In this document: positions 51,791 to 61,903 of the stretch, piece after piece
Layout: every line of letters starts with the position of its first letter
Position numbering within the stretch: position 1 is the stretch's first letter
Source: Bacteroidales bacterium
Lineage (GTDB): Bacteria; Bacteroidota; Bacteroidia; Bacteroidales; UBA4417
DNA: 64,000 nt
Direction of reading: 5' to 3'
NCBI GenBank assembly: GCA_016707705.1
Contig: JADJHD010000003.1
Coordinates: 1-64,000, forward strand
Notes under the pieces: model-generated
Told to the model about the DNA's origin: nothing
Database searches by the model: none
What the model saw: the letters and a program-made list of their open reading frames with translations, nothing else
Translations under genes and position numbers: made by a program

Positions 51791-54700
51791 TTAAAAGGTT
51801 ACAGCTACACCAACCATATAGGAACGAGCCTGAGGATAGATACCCCTGTCAATTCCATAGCTTCCGCCCCCGATTTCAGGATCAAAACCTTTGTATTTGG
51901 TCAGGGTAAGAAGGTTATTTGAACTGGCATAAACACGGGCTTTCACGAAGCCGATCCTTTCCATTAAAGCGGCTGGAAGTGTATATCCAATTTGCAGGTT
52001 TTTAACCCTGAAATAGGTTCCGCTTGTCAGGAAGAAGGTGGAAGGATTGCTGAAATTCTTATTGGGGTCACCACGAACCAATCTTGGGAAATCAGTAAAA
52101 GGATTGTCAAGTGTCCAGCGATCCAATGCTTCTGTAGTCCAGTTAGCAGTAGGAACATCCAAGCGGCGCATGGCATTGAAAATCTGGTTTCCGGCAACGC
52201 CCTGTCCAAATACTACAATGTCGAATCCTTTATAGGCAGCTGAAGCTGTTAATCCAAATGACCAGGATGGGGTAGGGTCGCCAATGAATTTGCGGTCTTC
52301 ACCAGTTATCTTGCCGTCAAGATTCAAATCAGCAAACTTGAAGTCTCCGGTTTGAGCATTAGGCTGAATTACGTTTCCGGTGGCAGGGTCAGTATATCCC
52401 AGGATTTCTGATTGTTTCTTGAAAATTCCAAGAACTTCAAATCCGTAGAATGAGCCGATTGCATAGCCTTCGGTCAAACGACTGATTTCATACTGGCTGG
52501 CCTGGAAACTGGCTCCGGAAATATATTCCTTCTCACCCAGATCAGTAATTTCATTCTTTACATAGGAGGTGTTTCCCTTAACTTCAAGGTTTACATCACC
52601 AAGCATTTTCCTGTAGGTAAGTTCAAGTTCAAATCCTTTGTTGGTCATTTCGGCAACATTCTGGAATTGTCCATCTTCAGCACCTACATAGCCGGGTAGA
52701 TCTACCTTCAGAAGCATACCGGTTGTGGTTTTTGCAAAATAGTCAAACACAACAGTGAAATCCTGAAGTACGTTTGCTTCAAAACCTATATTGCTCTGTA
52801 TGGTTTGTTCCCATTTAAGGTCAGGATTTGAAGGAGCTCCGGGGCTGTATCCAATCTGATAGTTTGTGCCACCATAAGTGTAGTCGCGGCCACCACCAAC
52901 AAGTGATTCATAGCTGAAGTCATCCAAACGGTCATTTCCGGTAATACCATATGATGCCCTGACTTTCAAGAAATTAACCACTTCATTTTTAGGCCAGAAG
53001 TTTTCCTTCGAAGGCACCCATCCTGCGGATACTGAAGGGAAAATTCCGAATTTATTATTGCTTCCGAAGCGTGATGAACCATCTCGCCTGATAATACCTG
53101 TGAAGAGGTATTTTTCATCATAATCATAGTTAACCCTTGCGAAAACGGAGGCCAATTTGTATTCTGCACCTTCCCAACCATAACTGAAACGGTCAGCATT
53201 GGCTACGCTATAGTTCATTGAGGCCTCTTCAAAGGTATTGGCAGGAATATTATGGTAGGTAACACCGGTTCCCCTTGAATTATTTACATATACTGATTGT
53301 CCTAACAGAACTGAGAAATTGCTTACTCCGGTTTTAAAGGAATAGGATGCAGTATTTTCAAGACTCCAGATAAGACCTCTTGCATCATTTCTGTAATAGG
53401 AAGTGTTGGGATTGGAAGTAGCAGTGTTTAACCAAAAGATTGGAGTGAAACTTTCACCTCCATAGAATGCGAGTTTTGCTCCCAGGTCTGATTTTAATTT
53501 GAGTCCCTTAACAGGTTCAATTTCTGCATAAACATCACCAACAAAGTTATCTGACCATCCATAATTACCCTGAACTGTCTGCTCATAGGCAAGTGGATTT
53601 GTCATTTCCTGTCCAACATAGTTTGAAATACCATAAGGATTTCCATCAGCATCCCTGATAACAGCATGATTGCTGTATGGGGTGGAATTGGCAACATCAG
53701 GATCAGTAATAACCAATGGTGTAATAGGATCAAGGTTAATAGCTGATGCAAGGGGCCCTCCAAACTCACTGTTTGAATTCAGGGAGCCTTTGCTCTTGAT
53801 GTGAGTATATCCGAAGTTATTTCCGAAACGAAGCCAGTCCTTAACTTTATGGGCACTGTTCATACGGACACTTATCTTATTGTAATTCGAAATGGATGAG
53901 GTTACAATACCTTCCTGATTAAAATATCCAAAGGATGTATAGAATGTAGAACGATCATTTCCACCGCTTACACTAAGTTCATGATTCTGAATTCCTGCAT
54001 TGTTGTTAAAGATGGCGCTTTGCCAATCGGTACCGGCACCAAAGCTTTCAGGATCAGGGAATATCTTGCCACCACCTGAATTGACAGAAGCTTCATTCTG
54101 CAAGGTAGCGTACTGGGTAGCATTGAGAAGGTCCAATTTCTTTGATGGAGCCTGTGTTCCGAAGTAGGCGCTGTAGTTTACCAGCAGACTCCCGGCCTTT
54201 CCTTTCTTTGTAGAAACCAGAATAACACCATTTGCAGCACGTGCTCCATAAATTGCGCAGGATGCTGCATCCTTCAATACTTCAATGGATTCAATGTCGG
54301 ATGAATTCAGATAATCAATGCCACCATTGTCAACAACAATTCCGTCAACAACATACAAAGGATCACTGTTATTGATTGTAGTGGTACCACGTACCCTAAC
54401 AGTTGAACCAGCTCCGGGCTGTCCGGAACTTGCTGCAATAGTTACTCCTGAGGTCCTTCCCTGAAGTGCTTGTTCAACACGTGCAATAGGAACGTTCTCC
54501 AGATCCTTGGATTTTACACTCGTGATTGCCCCGGTTACAACACTCTTTTTCTGAGTACCATATCCAACAACAACCAATTCCGACAAACCAATGGCTTTGT
54601 CCTCCATTACGATTGTAAGGGGAACACCGGCTTTTGCCTGGACTTCCTGTGAAACTGCTCCTACAAATGAGAATAGCAGGGTTTCTGCAGCATTGGGGGT

Positions 54701-54931
54701 TGAAATGCTGAATTTTCCATTAACATCGGTTGATGTACCATGTGATACATCCCCTTTAACAACGACATTAACACCAGGCAGAGTTTCTCCCGATTTGTTT
54801 ATTACTTTTCCGCTAAAGGTGTAGGTCTTTTGGGCATAAAGGGAATTAGTCCCCAAACCCAGGAAAAAGGCAAGAAGCACAAGGCTCCCGACCCATAATC
54901 TTGGTTTGAAAAAGTAGAGGTTTTTTTTCAT
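51791..54931 (-). CDS. SusC-like TonB-dependent outer-membrane transporter 2
   Basis: A 1046-residue SusC/RagA protein. The long signal ends near 33 (LYAQ), then a carboxypeptidase-like regulatory domain (SGKVINKSGETLPGVNVVVKG), the plug with LSELVVVGYGTQKKSVVTGAI and SSDIESIEVLKDAASCAIYGARAANGVILVSTKKG (pieces), and a barrel ending QARSYMVGVAVTF. It imports glucan fragments with SusD2. It lies first in the locus after the regulator gene, with a long AT-rich promoter gap upstream. Confidence 0.96.
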   Translation of the reverse strand: MKKNLYFFKPRLWVGSLVLLAFFLGLGTNSLYAQKTYTFSGKVINKSGETLPGVNVVVKGDVSHGTSTDVNGKFSISTPNAAETLLFSFVGAVSQEVQAKAGVPLTIVMEDKAIGLSELVVVGYGTQKKSVVTGAITSVKSKDLENVPIARVEQALQGRTSGVTIAASSGQPGAGSTVRVRGTTTINNSDPLYVVDGIVVDNGGIDYLNSSDIESIEVLKDAASCAIYGARAANGVILVSTKKGKAGSLLVNYSAYFGTQAPSKKLDLLNATQYATLQNEASVNSGGGKIFPDPESFGAGTDWQSAIFNNNAGIQNHELSVSGGNDRSTFYTSFGYFNQEGIVTSSISNYNKISVRMNSAHKVKDWLRFGNNFGYTHIKSKGSLNSNSEFGGPLASAINLDPITPLVITDPDVANSTPYSNHAVIRDADGNPYGISNYVGQEMTNPLAYEQTVQGNYGWSDNFVGDVYAEIEPVKGLKLKSDLGAKLAFYGGESFTPIFWLNTATSNPNTSYYRNDARGLIWSLENTASYSFKTGVSNFSVLLGQSVYVNNSRGTGVTYHNIPANTFEEASMNYSVANADRFSYGWEGAEYKLASVFARVNYDYDEKYLFTGIIRRDGSSRFGSNNKFGIFPSVSAGWVPSKENFWPKNEVVNFLKVRASYGITGNDRLDDFSYESLVGGGRDYTYGGTNYQIGYSPGAPSNPDLKWEQTIQSNIGFEANVLQDFTVVFDYFAKTTTGMLLKVDLPGYVGAEDGQFQNVAEMTNKGFELELTYRKMLGDVNLEVKGNTSYVKNEITDLGEKEYISGASFQASQYEISRLTEGYAIGSFYGFEVLGIFKKQSEILGYTDPATGNVIQPNAQTGDFKFADLNLDGKITGEDRKFIGDPTPSWSFGLTASAAYKGFDIVVFGQGVAGNQIFNAMRRLDVPTANWTTEALDRWTLDNPFTDFPRLVRGDPNKNFSNPSTFFLTSGTYFRVKNLQIGYTLPAALMERIGFVKARVYASSNNLLTLTKYKGFDPEIGGGSYGIDRGIYPQARSYMVGVAVTF

Positions 54932-55587
54932 ACGGTTGGTTTTGTTCAGTTTGAGGTTTGTTGTGAATTGAATTCACTGAATTATGATGTACTTGTTGGT
55001 TAGTTTCTGTAAAGAGTCGTCTGAGGCGAGAGGGATAAATGCTAATATGTCATTTGACAGTTATTCCTACAGAATTTCGGAGACCGGCAACCTGCAGCAA
55101 ATTCAATTAAGGTTAAATTTCTGTTGCCGATACCTTAAAGGTAATCCATTTTTTTCTATGATTCCCCAACTTCAACTTTTGCAAATGAACATAATTACCT
55201 TAATTAAGTAAAATACTCCTCAAAAACACCTTGTATTATATTAGAGAATGTATTAATTCTCCATGAACCATTCAATGATTTGTGAAGAGTGTGCTAAGGT
55301 ATGTGAATACAAGTCGAGGCTCAAAATATTTATGTACATCAAATATGCTACAAACCTCCAATTGTTACTACAATCTGAATACATCATAAATAGAATTGCG
55401 ATTATTTAAAACTATGATTAAAAATAGATTACATTTTTTTAATATTACCCATCAATACATCATTCACTACACATCCGTAAATTGTATTTTGAAAAAATCC
55501 TTTAAAAACACATTTAGAAATAATAGATAACTTAATTAAAAATATTACAAACTGGGGATGGGGAATTATAACTTTTTCCGTCACCAA
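54932..55587. other. AT-rich regulatory gap between regulator and SusC2
   Basis: This 656-base gap has no gene. It holds short palindromes TACCTTAAAGGTA (55131-55143) and CTTAATTAAG (55199-55208); the first contains TACCTTTA on the minus strand, close to TAnnTTTG. A related TAAAGGTA occurs upstream of the PKD gene (47455-47462). These could be promoter or binding sites for the locus regulator. Confidence 0.4.
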
Positions 55588-58482
55588 TCAGAGCGTAATC
55601 ATAAACTCGGTTAAGTTGGCATTTCGGTCAAGGCCAAGCTTTTTTCGAATTCTGTATCGGCTGATTTCTACACCCCTTGTGCTAATATTCATAAGCGTAG
55701 CAATTTCCTTACTGGAGATATTCATTCTTAAATATGCACAAAGGCTTAGTTCTCTTGGCGTTAGATCGGGATAACTATCCTTGAGCTTTTTAAAGAGAGA
55801 TTCGTGAACTTGTTCCACATGAGTATTGAATACTTGCCATTGCTTCTCATTGTCAATCTCTCGACCAATCCTTTTCATGGTTGAATTGAGATCATTCTTC
55901 AAGGTATCGTCCGATACATTGTTTCTGATTTTGTTCAGGTCATTCCTTAGCTTATGCAGGATTTCATTTTTCTGGATAATCATAAGGGTTGAGTTGGCAA
56001 GTTCCTTCTCTTTATGAATCATTTCCAGATTGAGTTTTTCATTTCTCAAACGAATCATTTCCTTCTCAGTGATCAGGGCATCTTCCTTAAGTTGCTGCTC
56101 CCTCAGCTTGTATTTATTGCCTTGTTCCTGCATCTCCTTCAATCTCGATTTCTCAAGGCTTTTCAGAAAGAACTTATAAGCTATATATACCAGTAATAGG
56201 AACAGAAGCAGATAAATAAACCACGCCAGGGTAGTGAGATACCATGGAGGAAGTATTTTGAAACGATAGGTTAGGACCGGTGTTAATTTTCCTGATTCAG
56301 TACGGGCTTTTAAAAGGAATGTGTAATCACCATAGGGTAAGTTGGTATACTCCTTTGCATTCTGTGTTGACCAGGGTGACCATTCAGGATCAAATCCTTG
56401 AAGCCTGAATTGGAATTCTACCTCCTGATCTGCAAAAGCGCTGGCGGCAAACGCTATACTCAGGGTATTATTGGCATAGCGAAATTCAGGAATTATCTTT
56501 TGCTGCCCCATGGTACTATTATACCTGAAAATCCCTTCGGAGGTATCGTTGGATTGAATCCTGCTGATATGAAGTATGGGAATGAAGCTGTAATCTCTCA
56601 AAAGTCCGCTTGAGTAATGTGCAAAACCTCCCTCAACACCTATAATCACATTCCCGGCATCCAGTGTATTTACATGTCCATAAGAAGGTATTATCTGGCC
56701 CCTCAGTTCCAGAAAGGGGGCTGTAATATTCTTCAGACTCCCGTCTTCCTGCAACCGAAGAACCCCGGGTTGCTGATTGTGGTAGTACCAGATATTGCTT
56801 TGAGAATCTTCAGAGATATAGTCAATCTGCCTGTATCCGGGCAGGTACTGCATAAAAAGGCTGTCTGCCTCAAATTTATCAGCTGTTTCATTAAAGCGGT
56901 AAATCCCGTTTCGGGTTCCGACTACCAACCCTGAATTTAGCTGGAACAGGTTATTTCCTATTTGTGTTGGCAGTCCATTCCTTGTATCATAGAACCACAG
57001 CTGATTTACTTTCTGCCAAAGTGAATCGGGCCGGATCCTGTATACACCCTTGTATCCATGGCTTACCCAGATGTCTCCATGTCGATCCTGTCCTATATAA
57101 TGTGAAGATTGATCATATCCCTTGAGTTCATTTCTGTAACTCCAAAGGGATCCTCTTTTTTCGAAAATCGAGAGTCCGGAATAATGACCCACCAGCAGGA
57201 GAGGATTTTTCCTGTTAACTTTAAGGATACTCCAACCTCCGGGTATTGAAGAGATTTTGATTGCTTTGTTATCTACTATCTGGAACACTCCAAAATTGTG
57301 TCCGCAAAACAAGGCATTGTCAATATTGGTCAAGCTCCAGACCTGTCCCTCAGTACCCTCAATGAGATGAAAATCATCCTTCTTTTTTAAAGGATTAATA
57401 AAATCAGTCCATTTGATGAAAAACAAGCCCTGATTTGTTCCCAGGTATAAATAGTCACCCTGCCTTATCGATGTATAGCCGGAGCCGATGTCAAAGTAAT
57501 TCTGAATGTAAGTGAGTGGTGAGTTTATTCGGATCAGTGAAATACCGTTATCCAGCCCTAACCAGATATTTCCCTGCTTATCATTTCCAATGCATAGAAT
57601 CGTATTGTTGAGGATACCCCTTTCCTTATTGATCTGGAAAACTATTCTTCCTGCCGTATCTGACAGGATTAATCCGTTCTGAATGGTTCCAAACGCGAAG
57701 TACTTGCCGTTTACAACTGCACCGGAAAATATCTGATAGCGCTTAAGCAAATCGTTAACCGGGCTTTCCCATGGGGTAACATGCTCGCCATCATAAACAA
57801 AGACTCCTTTCTTGGCGGTTCCAATAAGGACCTGATCATCATTCAATGGCAGAATGGACCATATTTCAGTTCCGCTGAAGAATTCGCCTCCGGGGATCTG
57901 CCGAACCTTCCCTTCTCTAAGGTGCATCAGGCCCTGCTCTTCATCGTATACCCAAAGGATACCATTTACATAATAGGAGAAGTGAAACCTCGAACGCGGA
58001 TATACTATATCAATCTTTCCATCCTTATAGATAAATAAAGCCTTAAAGGATTGAAAGACTATCCCGAAACTGGTTTTGTGGATTTTCCAGATTTCATCAA
58101 AGTCGGAGATTTTCCCCTTCAGGAGTGGCAGAAGTGAATGAAACACCATGCTTCCACCATCATTCTGCTCATAATATCCGAATTTATTGAAGGCTCCAAC
58201 ATAGATACGTCCCTCATCAATACATAGGGAGCGGTAAATCAGTTCCATGTCCCTGTAATGCGACCAATGTGCACCGTCAAATTCAATCAGGCCATCATTA
58301 TTGGCAAAATACATCATGCCATTCTCATTCTGGGCTATTGCCCAATTTTGAGTTCCTGCCTTGTATTCAGCCCTCGAATAATTGATAATACCGGGCAAAC
58401 CATACCTCTGTGCATGGGAAATGCTGGCCGAAACGACCAGTGTAATCAGAAGGGGAATCAATGGGAAATTTATCCTTCTCAT
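55588..58482 (-). CDS. Propeller-Y_Y_Y-LuxR type membrane regulator of the glucan locus
   Basis: A 964-residue membrane regulator. Signal peptide (to about 25, SHAQ), a long periplasmic beta-propeller of two-component-regulator type (about 30-660), a Y_Y_Y domain (about 690-760, FQFRLQGFDPEWSPWSTQNAKEYTNLPYGDYTF in pieces), one membrane helix (TTLAWFIYLLLFLLLVYIAYKFF), a long coiled coil, and a C-terminal LuxR helix-turn-helix (LTPRELSLCAYLRMNISSKEIATLMNIS). It has no histidine kinase or receiver domain, so it is a one-component sensor and not a standard hybrid two-component system. Position at the head of the locus suggests it senses glucan fragments. Confidence 0.9.
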   Translation of the reverse strand: MRRINFPLIPLLITLVVSASISHAQRYGLPGIINYSRAEYKAGTQNWAIAQNENGMMYFANNDGLIEFDGAHWSHYRDMELIYRSLCIDEGRIYVGAFNKFGYYEQNDGGSMVFHSLLPLLKGKISDFDEIWKIHKTSFGIVFQSFKALFIYKDGKIDIVYPRSRFHFSYYVNGILWVYDEEQGLMHLREGKVRQIPGGEFFSGTEIWSILPLNDDQVLIGTAKKGVFVYDGEHVTPWESPVNDLLKRYQIFSGAVVNGKYFAFGTIQNGLILSDTAGRIVFQINKERGILNNTILCIGNDKQGNIWLGLDNGISLIRINSPLTYIQNYFDIGSGYTSIRQGDYLYLGTNQGLFFIKWTDFINPLKKKDDFHLIEGTEGQVWSLTNIDNALFCGHNFGVFQIVDNKAIKISSIPGGWSILKVNRKNPLLLVGHYSGLSIFEKRGSLWSYRNELKGYDQSSHYIGQDRHGDIWVSHGYKGVYRIRPDSLWQKVNQLWFYDTRNGLPTQIGNNLFQLNSGLVVGTRNGIYRFNETADKFEADSLFMQYLPGYRQIDYISEDSQSNIWYYHNQQPGVLRLQEDGSLKNITAPFLELRGQIIPSYGHVNTLDAGNVIIGVEGGFAHYSSGLLRDYSFIPILHISRIQSNDTSEGIFRYNSTMGQQKIIPEFRYANNTLSIAFAASAFADQEVEFQFRLQGFDPEWSPWSTQNAKEYTNLPYGDYTFLLKARTESGKLTPVLTYRFKILPPWYLTTLAWFIYLLLFLLLVYIAYKFFLKSLEKSRLKEMQEQGNKYKLREQQLKEDALITEKEMIRLRNEKLNLEMIHKEKELANSTLMIIQKNEILHKLRNDLNKIRNNVSDDTLKNDLNSTMKRIGREIDNEKQWQVFNTHVEQVHESLFKKLKDSYPDLTPRELSLCAYLRMNISSKEIATLMNISTRGVEISRYRIRKKLGLDRNANLTEFMITL

Positions 58483-58599
58483 TTTTACTAATGCAAATTG
58501 GAGGTACTCCTTAATTGAGCCCCGAATTTACTAAATACAGGAATGCAGAATAAAATCCTGTTTGCTGTTCTGCAATATTGCGTTGTGTGGGAACCGACT

Positions 58600-60384
58600 C
58601 TAACCGTTGAACTGTAATTCACTCAGGTTGCGATACAGACCATCTTCTATCCGGATGAGCTCCTCATGTGTGCCTTGCTCAACTATCTGTCCGTGATCCA
58701 TCACAACGATGGAATCAGCTTTTCTGATCGTTGACAGGCGATGGGCTATTACGATGGAGGTCCGGCCTTTCATCAGGCTGTCAAGAGCTTCTCGAACCAG
58801 TTTCTCTGATTCTGAGTCAAGGGAGGAGGTGGCCTCATCAAGAATGAGTATTCTTGGGTTTTTCAATACTGCCCGGGCAATGGCAATTCGCTGCCTTTGT
58901 CCACCAGATAGCTGTGTACCCCTTTCACCAACAATCGTTTCCAATCCCTCAGGAAACCTTTCAATAAACTCCCAGGCATTGGCTTTTCTGGCAGCATCAA
59001 TTATCATCTCCTCTGAAGCTGATGGTTTGCCGTAGGCTATATTTTCCCGGATGGTTCCTCCGAAAAGAAAAATATCCTGAGGAACGATAGCCATTTGTCC
59101 ACGGAGTATACTCAGTGGGATGTCCTGTCCGGGTACTTCATCAAACAAAATCCTCCCCGAACTGGGCTCAAAGAGTCGCAGCATCAATGCTACCATGGTG
59201 GATTTTCCTGCACCGCTTGGCCCTACGAGGGCAATGAGTGAATCGGGACTAATACTTAAATCTATGGAATTCAAAACTGCCAGCTCTGTTCTTGAGGGAT
59301 AGCTGAAAGACACATTATCAAATCTAACGCTTCCATGAAGCAATTGCTCCTCCGGAATTTTGGTAATTTCTTCTACCGTTTCTGCTTTTTCATCAAAGAT
59401 CTCCAGCAAATCCTCGGTGGCACCAATAAACTTCTGCACTCTGGCAAAAGTATCAGCCATTCCGCCAATTGTCCCGCCAATAAACATTGAGTACATTACG
59501 AAAGAGAATAATTCTCCTGTTGCAAGCTCTCCCTGTGCAAGCAGACTGGAGCCTTTCCAGATTACAGCGACCATAGCGCCGAACAATCCAAAAATAGTGG
59601 ATGCTGAAAAAGCACCTCTCAGTTTTCCGTTTTTGATTCCGGTTTGTGCGATCTCCAGGGTCTTGGTCCGGTAGCGCGACATCTCAAAATGCTCATTGGT
59701 GAAGGCTTTTACACTCTGAATCCCCTGCAGGGTTTCCTCGACAATGGTATTTGACTCCGCTACCTGATTCTGGGCTTGCTTGCTCAGCTTGCGGATATAC
59801 CGGCCAAAAATCACCACAAGGATCATTATCGCAGGTAAGATGGAAAGCATAAACAGTGTTAGTTTCAGGGAGGTTATCATCATCAGGCTGATGCCCCCGG
59901 TAATGATGATGATTTGTCGGAGGAATTCGGCAAGAGTGCTGGTAAGTGCATCCTGAAGCAAGGTGATATCGGCAGAGATCCTGCTGTTTAGTTCTCCAAC
60001 CCTTCGATGCTGAAAAAAGGAGAGCGGCAACCGGATTAGATGATTGTATGCTCCCTGACGGAGATCGGCAAGCGTTTTTTCGGTTACCCGGACAAACAGG
60101 AATATCCTGAAATAGGAAAATATCGACTGACCAATCAGTACCAAAATCAGAATGATGGCAATTCGATTAATCTCTTCAAGCAGTTTTCCCTTGTTGCCCA
60201 AATCAACAAGTTCTCCAACCAGTTTAGGGAACACGAGGCTGGCGGCACTTGAAAACAAAAGAAATATCAACCCCAGTCCATATTCGAACTTGTAGGGTTT
60301 GATATACCGGTATAACTTGAGAAGTTTCTTTAGTCCGGAAACAGTAATCTTTTTTTTCGGGACTTCGTATTTAACTGGAGGCAA
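58600..60384 (-). CDS. ABC exporter, MsbA/ABCB-type fused permease-ATPase
   Basis: A 594-residue half-transporter: six membrane helices (about 30-310) fused to an ATPase domain with Walker A GPSGAGKST, Q-loop VPQDIFLF, signature LSGGQRQRIAIARA, Walker B ILILDEATSSLD and switch HRLSTI. It works as a homodimer in the inner membrane. The MsbA-like subgroup usually moves lipids, lipopolysaccharide precursors or drugs; which one here cannot be told. It is preceded by the terminator of trpB and is probably monocistronic. Confidence 0.92.
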   Translation of the reverse strand: MPPVKYEVPKKKITVSGLKKLLKLYRYIKPYKFEYGLGLIFLLFSSAASLVFPKLVGELVDLGNKGKLLEEINRIAIILILVLIGQSIFSYFRIFLFVRVTEKTLADLRQGAYNHLIRLPLSFFQHRRVGELNSRISADITLLQDALTSTLAEFLRQIIIITGGISLMMITSLKLTLFMLSILPAIMILVVIFGRYIRKLSKQAQNQVAESNTIVEETLQGIQSVKAFTNEHFEMSRYRTKTLEIAQTGIKNGKLRGAFSASTIFGLFGAMVAVIWKGSSLLAQGELATGELFSFVMYSMFIGGTIGGMADTFARVQKFIGATEDLLEIFDEKAETVEEITKIPEEQLLHGSVRFDNVSFSYPSRTELAVLNSIDLSISPDSLIALVGPSGAGKSTMVALMLRLFEPSSGRILFDEVPGQDIPLSILRGQMAIVPQDIFLFGGTIRENIAYGKPSASEEMIIDAARKANAWEFIERFPEGLETIVGERGTQLSGGQRQRIAIARAVLKNPRILILDEATSSLDSESEKLVREALDSLMKGRTSIVIAHRLSTIRKADSIVVMDHGQIVEQGTHEELIRIEDGLYRNLSELQFNG

Positions 60385-60464
60385 TTGTATTGTGGGATTT
60401 AGAAATAAGCCTGTAAAATTAACATAGTAAGAGGTATTCTGTTCAATCCAGGCTATCTGAAAAC

Positions 60465-60504
60465 AAAAAGCGACAGGGACTTTTACAAGTTACTGCCGCT
60501 TTTT
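60465..60504 (-). terminator. Terminator after trpB
   Basis: AAAAAGCGACAG (60465-60476) and CTGCCGCTTTTT (60493-60504) pair along 12 bases (one G-U type position), with T-rich sequence after it in the transcript. Confidence 0.75.
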
Positions 60505-60546
60505 GAAACCGGAGTTTAATGGCCGGTTATGTTCACCTGATTGTAT

Positions 60547-61725
60547 TCATTCATTTTCCATTTCTCTTTCAACATCCTTATCGCCTCTTCCTGAAAGATT
60601 GATGATTGATAAATTATTCTTTCCGCGGAGGTATTTGGTAGCAAGGGCAACAGCATGTGAGGATTCAATTGCAGGAATGATTCCTTCAAGCTTTGAGAGC
60701 AGGTAGAAAGCTTCAATTGCTTCATGATCGGTAATGCAATGATAGGTTACACGTCCTGATTCCTTCAGATGTGCATGTTCGGGTCCAACACCAGGGTAAT
60801 CCAGTCCGGAAGCAATTGAATAAGCCGTTGCCGGTTGTCCGTCCTCATCAGCAATGCAATAGGAATAGGTGCCCTGGAATACCAGAGGTTTACCCAAAAC
60901 AAGGGTTGAGGCTGTTTTTCCGCTACCCGGACCTTCACCACCACCTTCAGCGGCGTGGATTTCTACTGTAGGATCGCCAAGGAATGCTGAAAAGAGTCCA
61001 ATGGCATTTGAACCTCCGCCAACACAAGCAAAAATGGAATCCGGTAACCTTTTCTCATGTTCAAAGATCTGCTTGCGGGCCTCTTCTCCAATAATACTCT
61101 GGAAAAAACGTACAATTGATGGGTAAGGATGTGGTCCAACGGCAGAGCCAAGTAGATAGAATGAATCAGGATGTTCAATATAATAGCCGAGCGCTACATC
61201 AACGGCATCCTTGAGTGATGCAGTTCCCTGATCGGTAGTAATGATTTGAGCTCCCAGGAGTTTCATGCGCTGAACATTCAGCTTTTGCCTTTGGGCATCA
61301 CGAGAACCCATGAAAATTTTGCAGGGAATACCAAAAAGTGCTGCTGCAGTAGCTGTTGCAACTCCATGCTGACCGGCTCCGGTTTCTGCAATTATCTCCT
61401 TTGCCCCCATACCTCTGGCTAGCATGATTTGTCCAAGGCAATTGTTTATTTTATGAGCACCCGTGTGATTCAGATCTTCCCTTTTCAGGTAGATCTTACT
61501 TCCGGTATAATCCGAAAGTCTCTTTGCATAATACAATGGTGAAGGCCTTCCAACGTAATGGGTCAGGTAGTACCTGTACTCATTGATAAAATCCTGGTTA
61601 CGGGTCGCAGCTTCAAATGCTTCCGATAGTCTGGCAAGAGGTCCTTCAAGGACTGGTGGGACAAAACTTCCTCCAAACTGGCCGAAGTATCCCTTTTTCG
61701 TTTCAATGGTCTGTTCTTTAAACAT
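60547..61725 (-). CDS. trpB: Tryptophan synthase beta subunit, stand-alone gene
   Basis: I start at ATG 61725 (MFKEQTIETKKGYFGQFGGSFVP), the usual TrpB start; the frame runs 24 residues further but overlaps the attenuator stem. The 392-residue enzyme has the PLP lysine in NHTGAHKINN (K92), the phosphate-binding GGGSNAIG, and LKREDLNHTG. It joins indole and serine to tryptophan; TrpA supplies indole in the complex. No other trp gene is in this window; many Bacteroidota keep trpB at the head of the trp operon, so its isolation is unusual. A leader peptide with three Trp codons and a terminator lie upstream. Confidence 0.95.
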   Translation of the reverse strand: MFKEQTIETKKGYFGQFGGSFVPPVLEGPLARLSEAFEAATRNQDFINEYRYYLTHYVGRPSPLYYAKRLSDYTGSKIYLKREDLNHTGAHKINNCLGQIMLARGMGAKEIIAETGAGQHGVATATAAALFGIPCKIFMGSRDAQRQKLNVQRMKLLGAQIITTDQGTASLKDAVDVALGYYIEHPDSFYLLGSAVGPHPYPSIVRFFQSIIGEEARKQIFEHEKRLPDSIFACVGGGSNAIGLFSAFLGDPTVEIHAAEGGGEGPGSGKTASTLVLGKPLVFQGTYSYCIADEDGQPATAYSIASGLDYPGVGPEHAHLKESGRVTYHCITDHEAIEAFYLLSKLEGIIPAIESSHAVALATKYLRGKNNLSIINLSGRGDKDVEREMENE

Positions 61726-61760
61726 GACTTTTAGTTTTAAATGAGTTAAAAAAAGAGTAA

Positions 61761-61792
61761 AAAAAAAGGCCGCAGGAAACTTCCTGCGGCCT
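61761..61792 (-). terminator. Attenuator terminator of trpB leader
   Basis: AGGCCGCAGGAA (61767-61778) and TTCCTGCGGCCT (61781-61792) form a perfect 12-base stem; in the minus-strand transcript it is followed by nine T (61768-61760 region), 35 bases before the trpB ATG. Confidence 0.92.
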
Positions 61793-61818
61793 GGCAATAT
61801 TATTGCACATGCACCGGG

Positions 61819-61878
61819 TTAGTTGTCCCTGCCTGGATAAGGTTTGTTACGCCACCACCAAAATGTGCATGTAGTCAT
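61819..61878 (-). CDS. trpL: trp leader peptide with three tandem Trp codons
   Basis: A 19-residue ORF, MTTCTFWWWRNKPYPGRDN, starts at 61878 and ends in TAA at 61819. Three consecutive TGG codons (61860-61852) are what a ribosome-mediated attenuator needs. ACATGCAC just inside the ORF (61872-61865 in the minus strand, forward GTGCATGT) is fully complementary to a segment just after the stop (forward ACATGCAC, 61807-61814), the expected 1:2 stem. A strong terminator follows and then trpB. When tryptophan is scarce the ribosome stalls on the Trp codons and should let transcription pass to trpB. Assigned from structure and codons only. Confidence 0.9.
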   Translation of the reverse strand: MTTCTFWWWRNKPYPGRDN

Positions 61879-61903
61879 GATCGGTCTTTTTGATTTGTTA
61901 TCA

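Noticed and set aside
61726..61797. N-terminal extension of TrpB to 61797
   Set aside because: It is a translation of the attenuator terminator stem and T run; the family start is at 61725.
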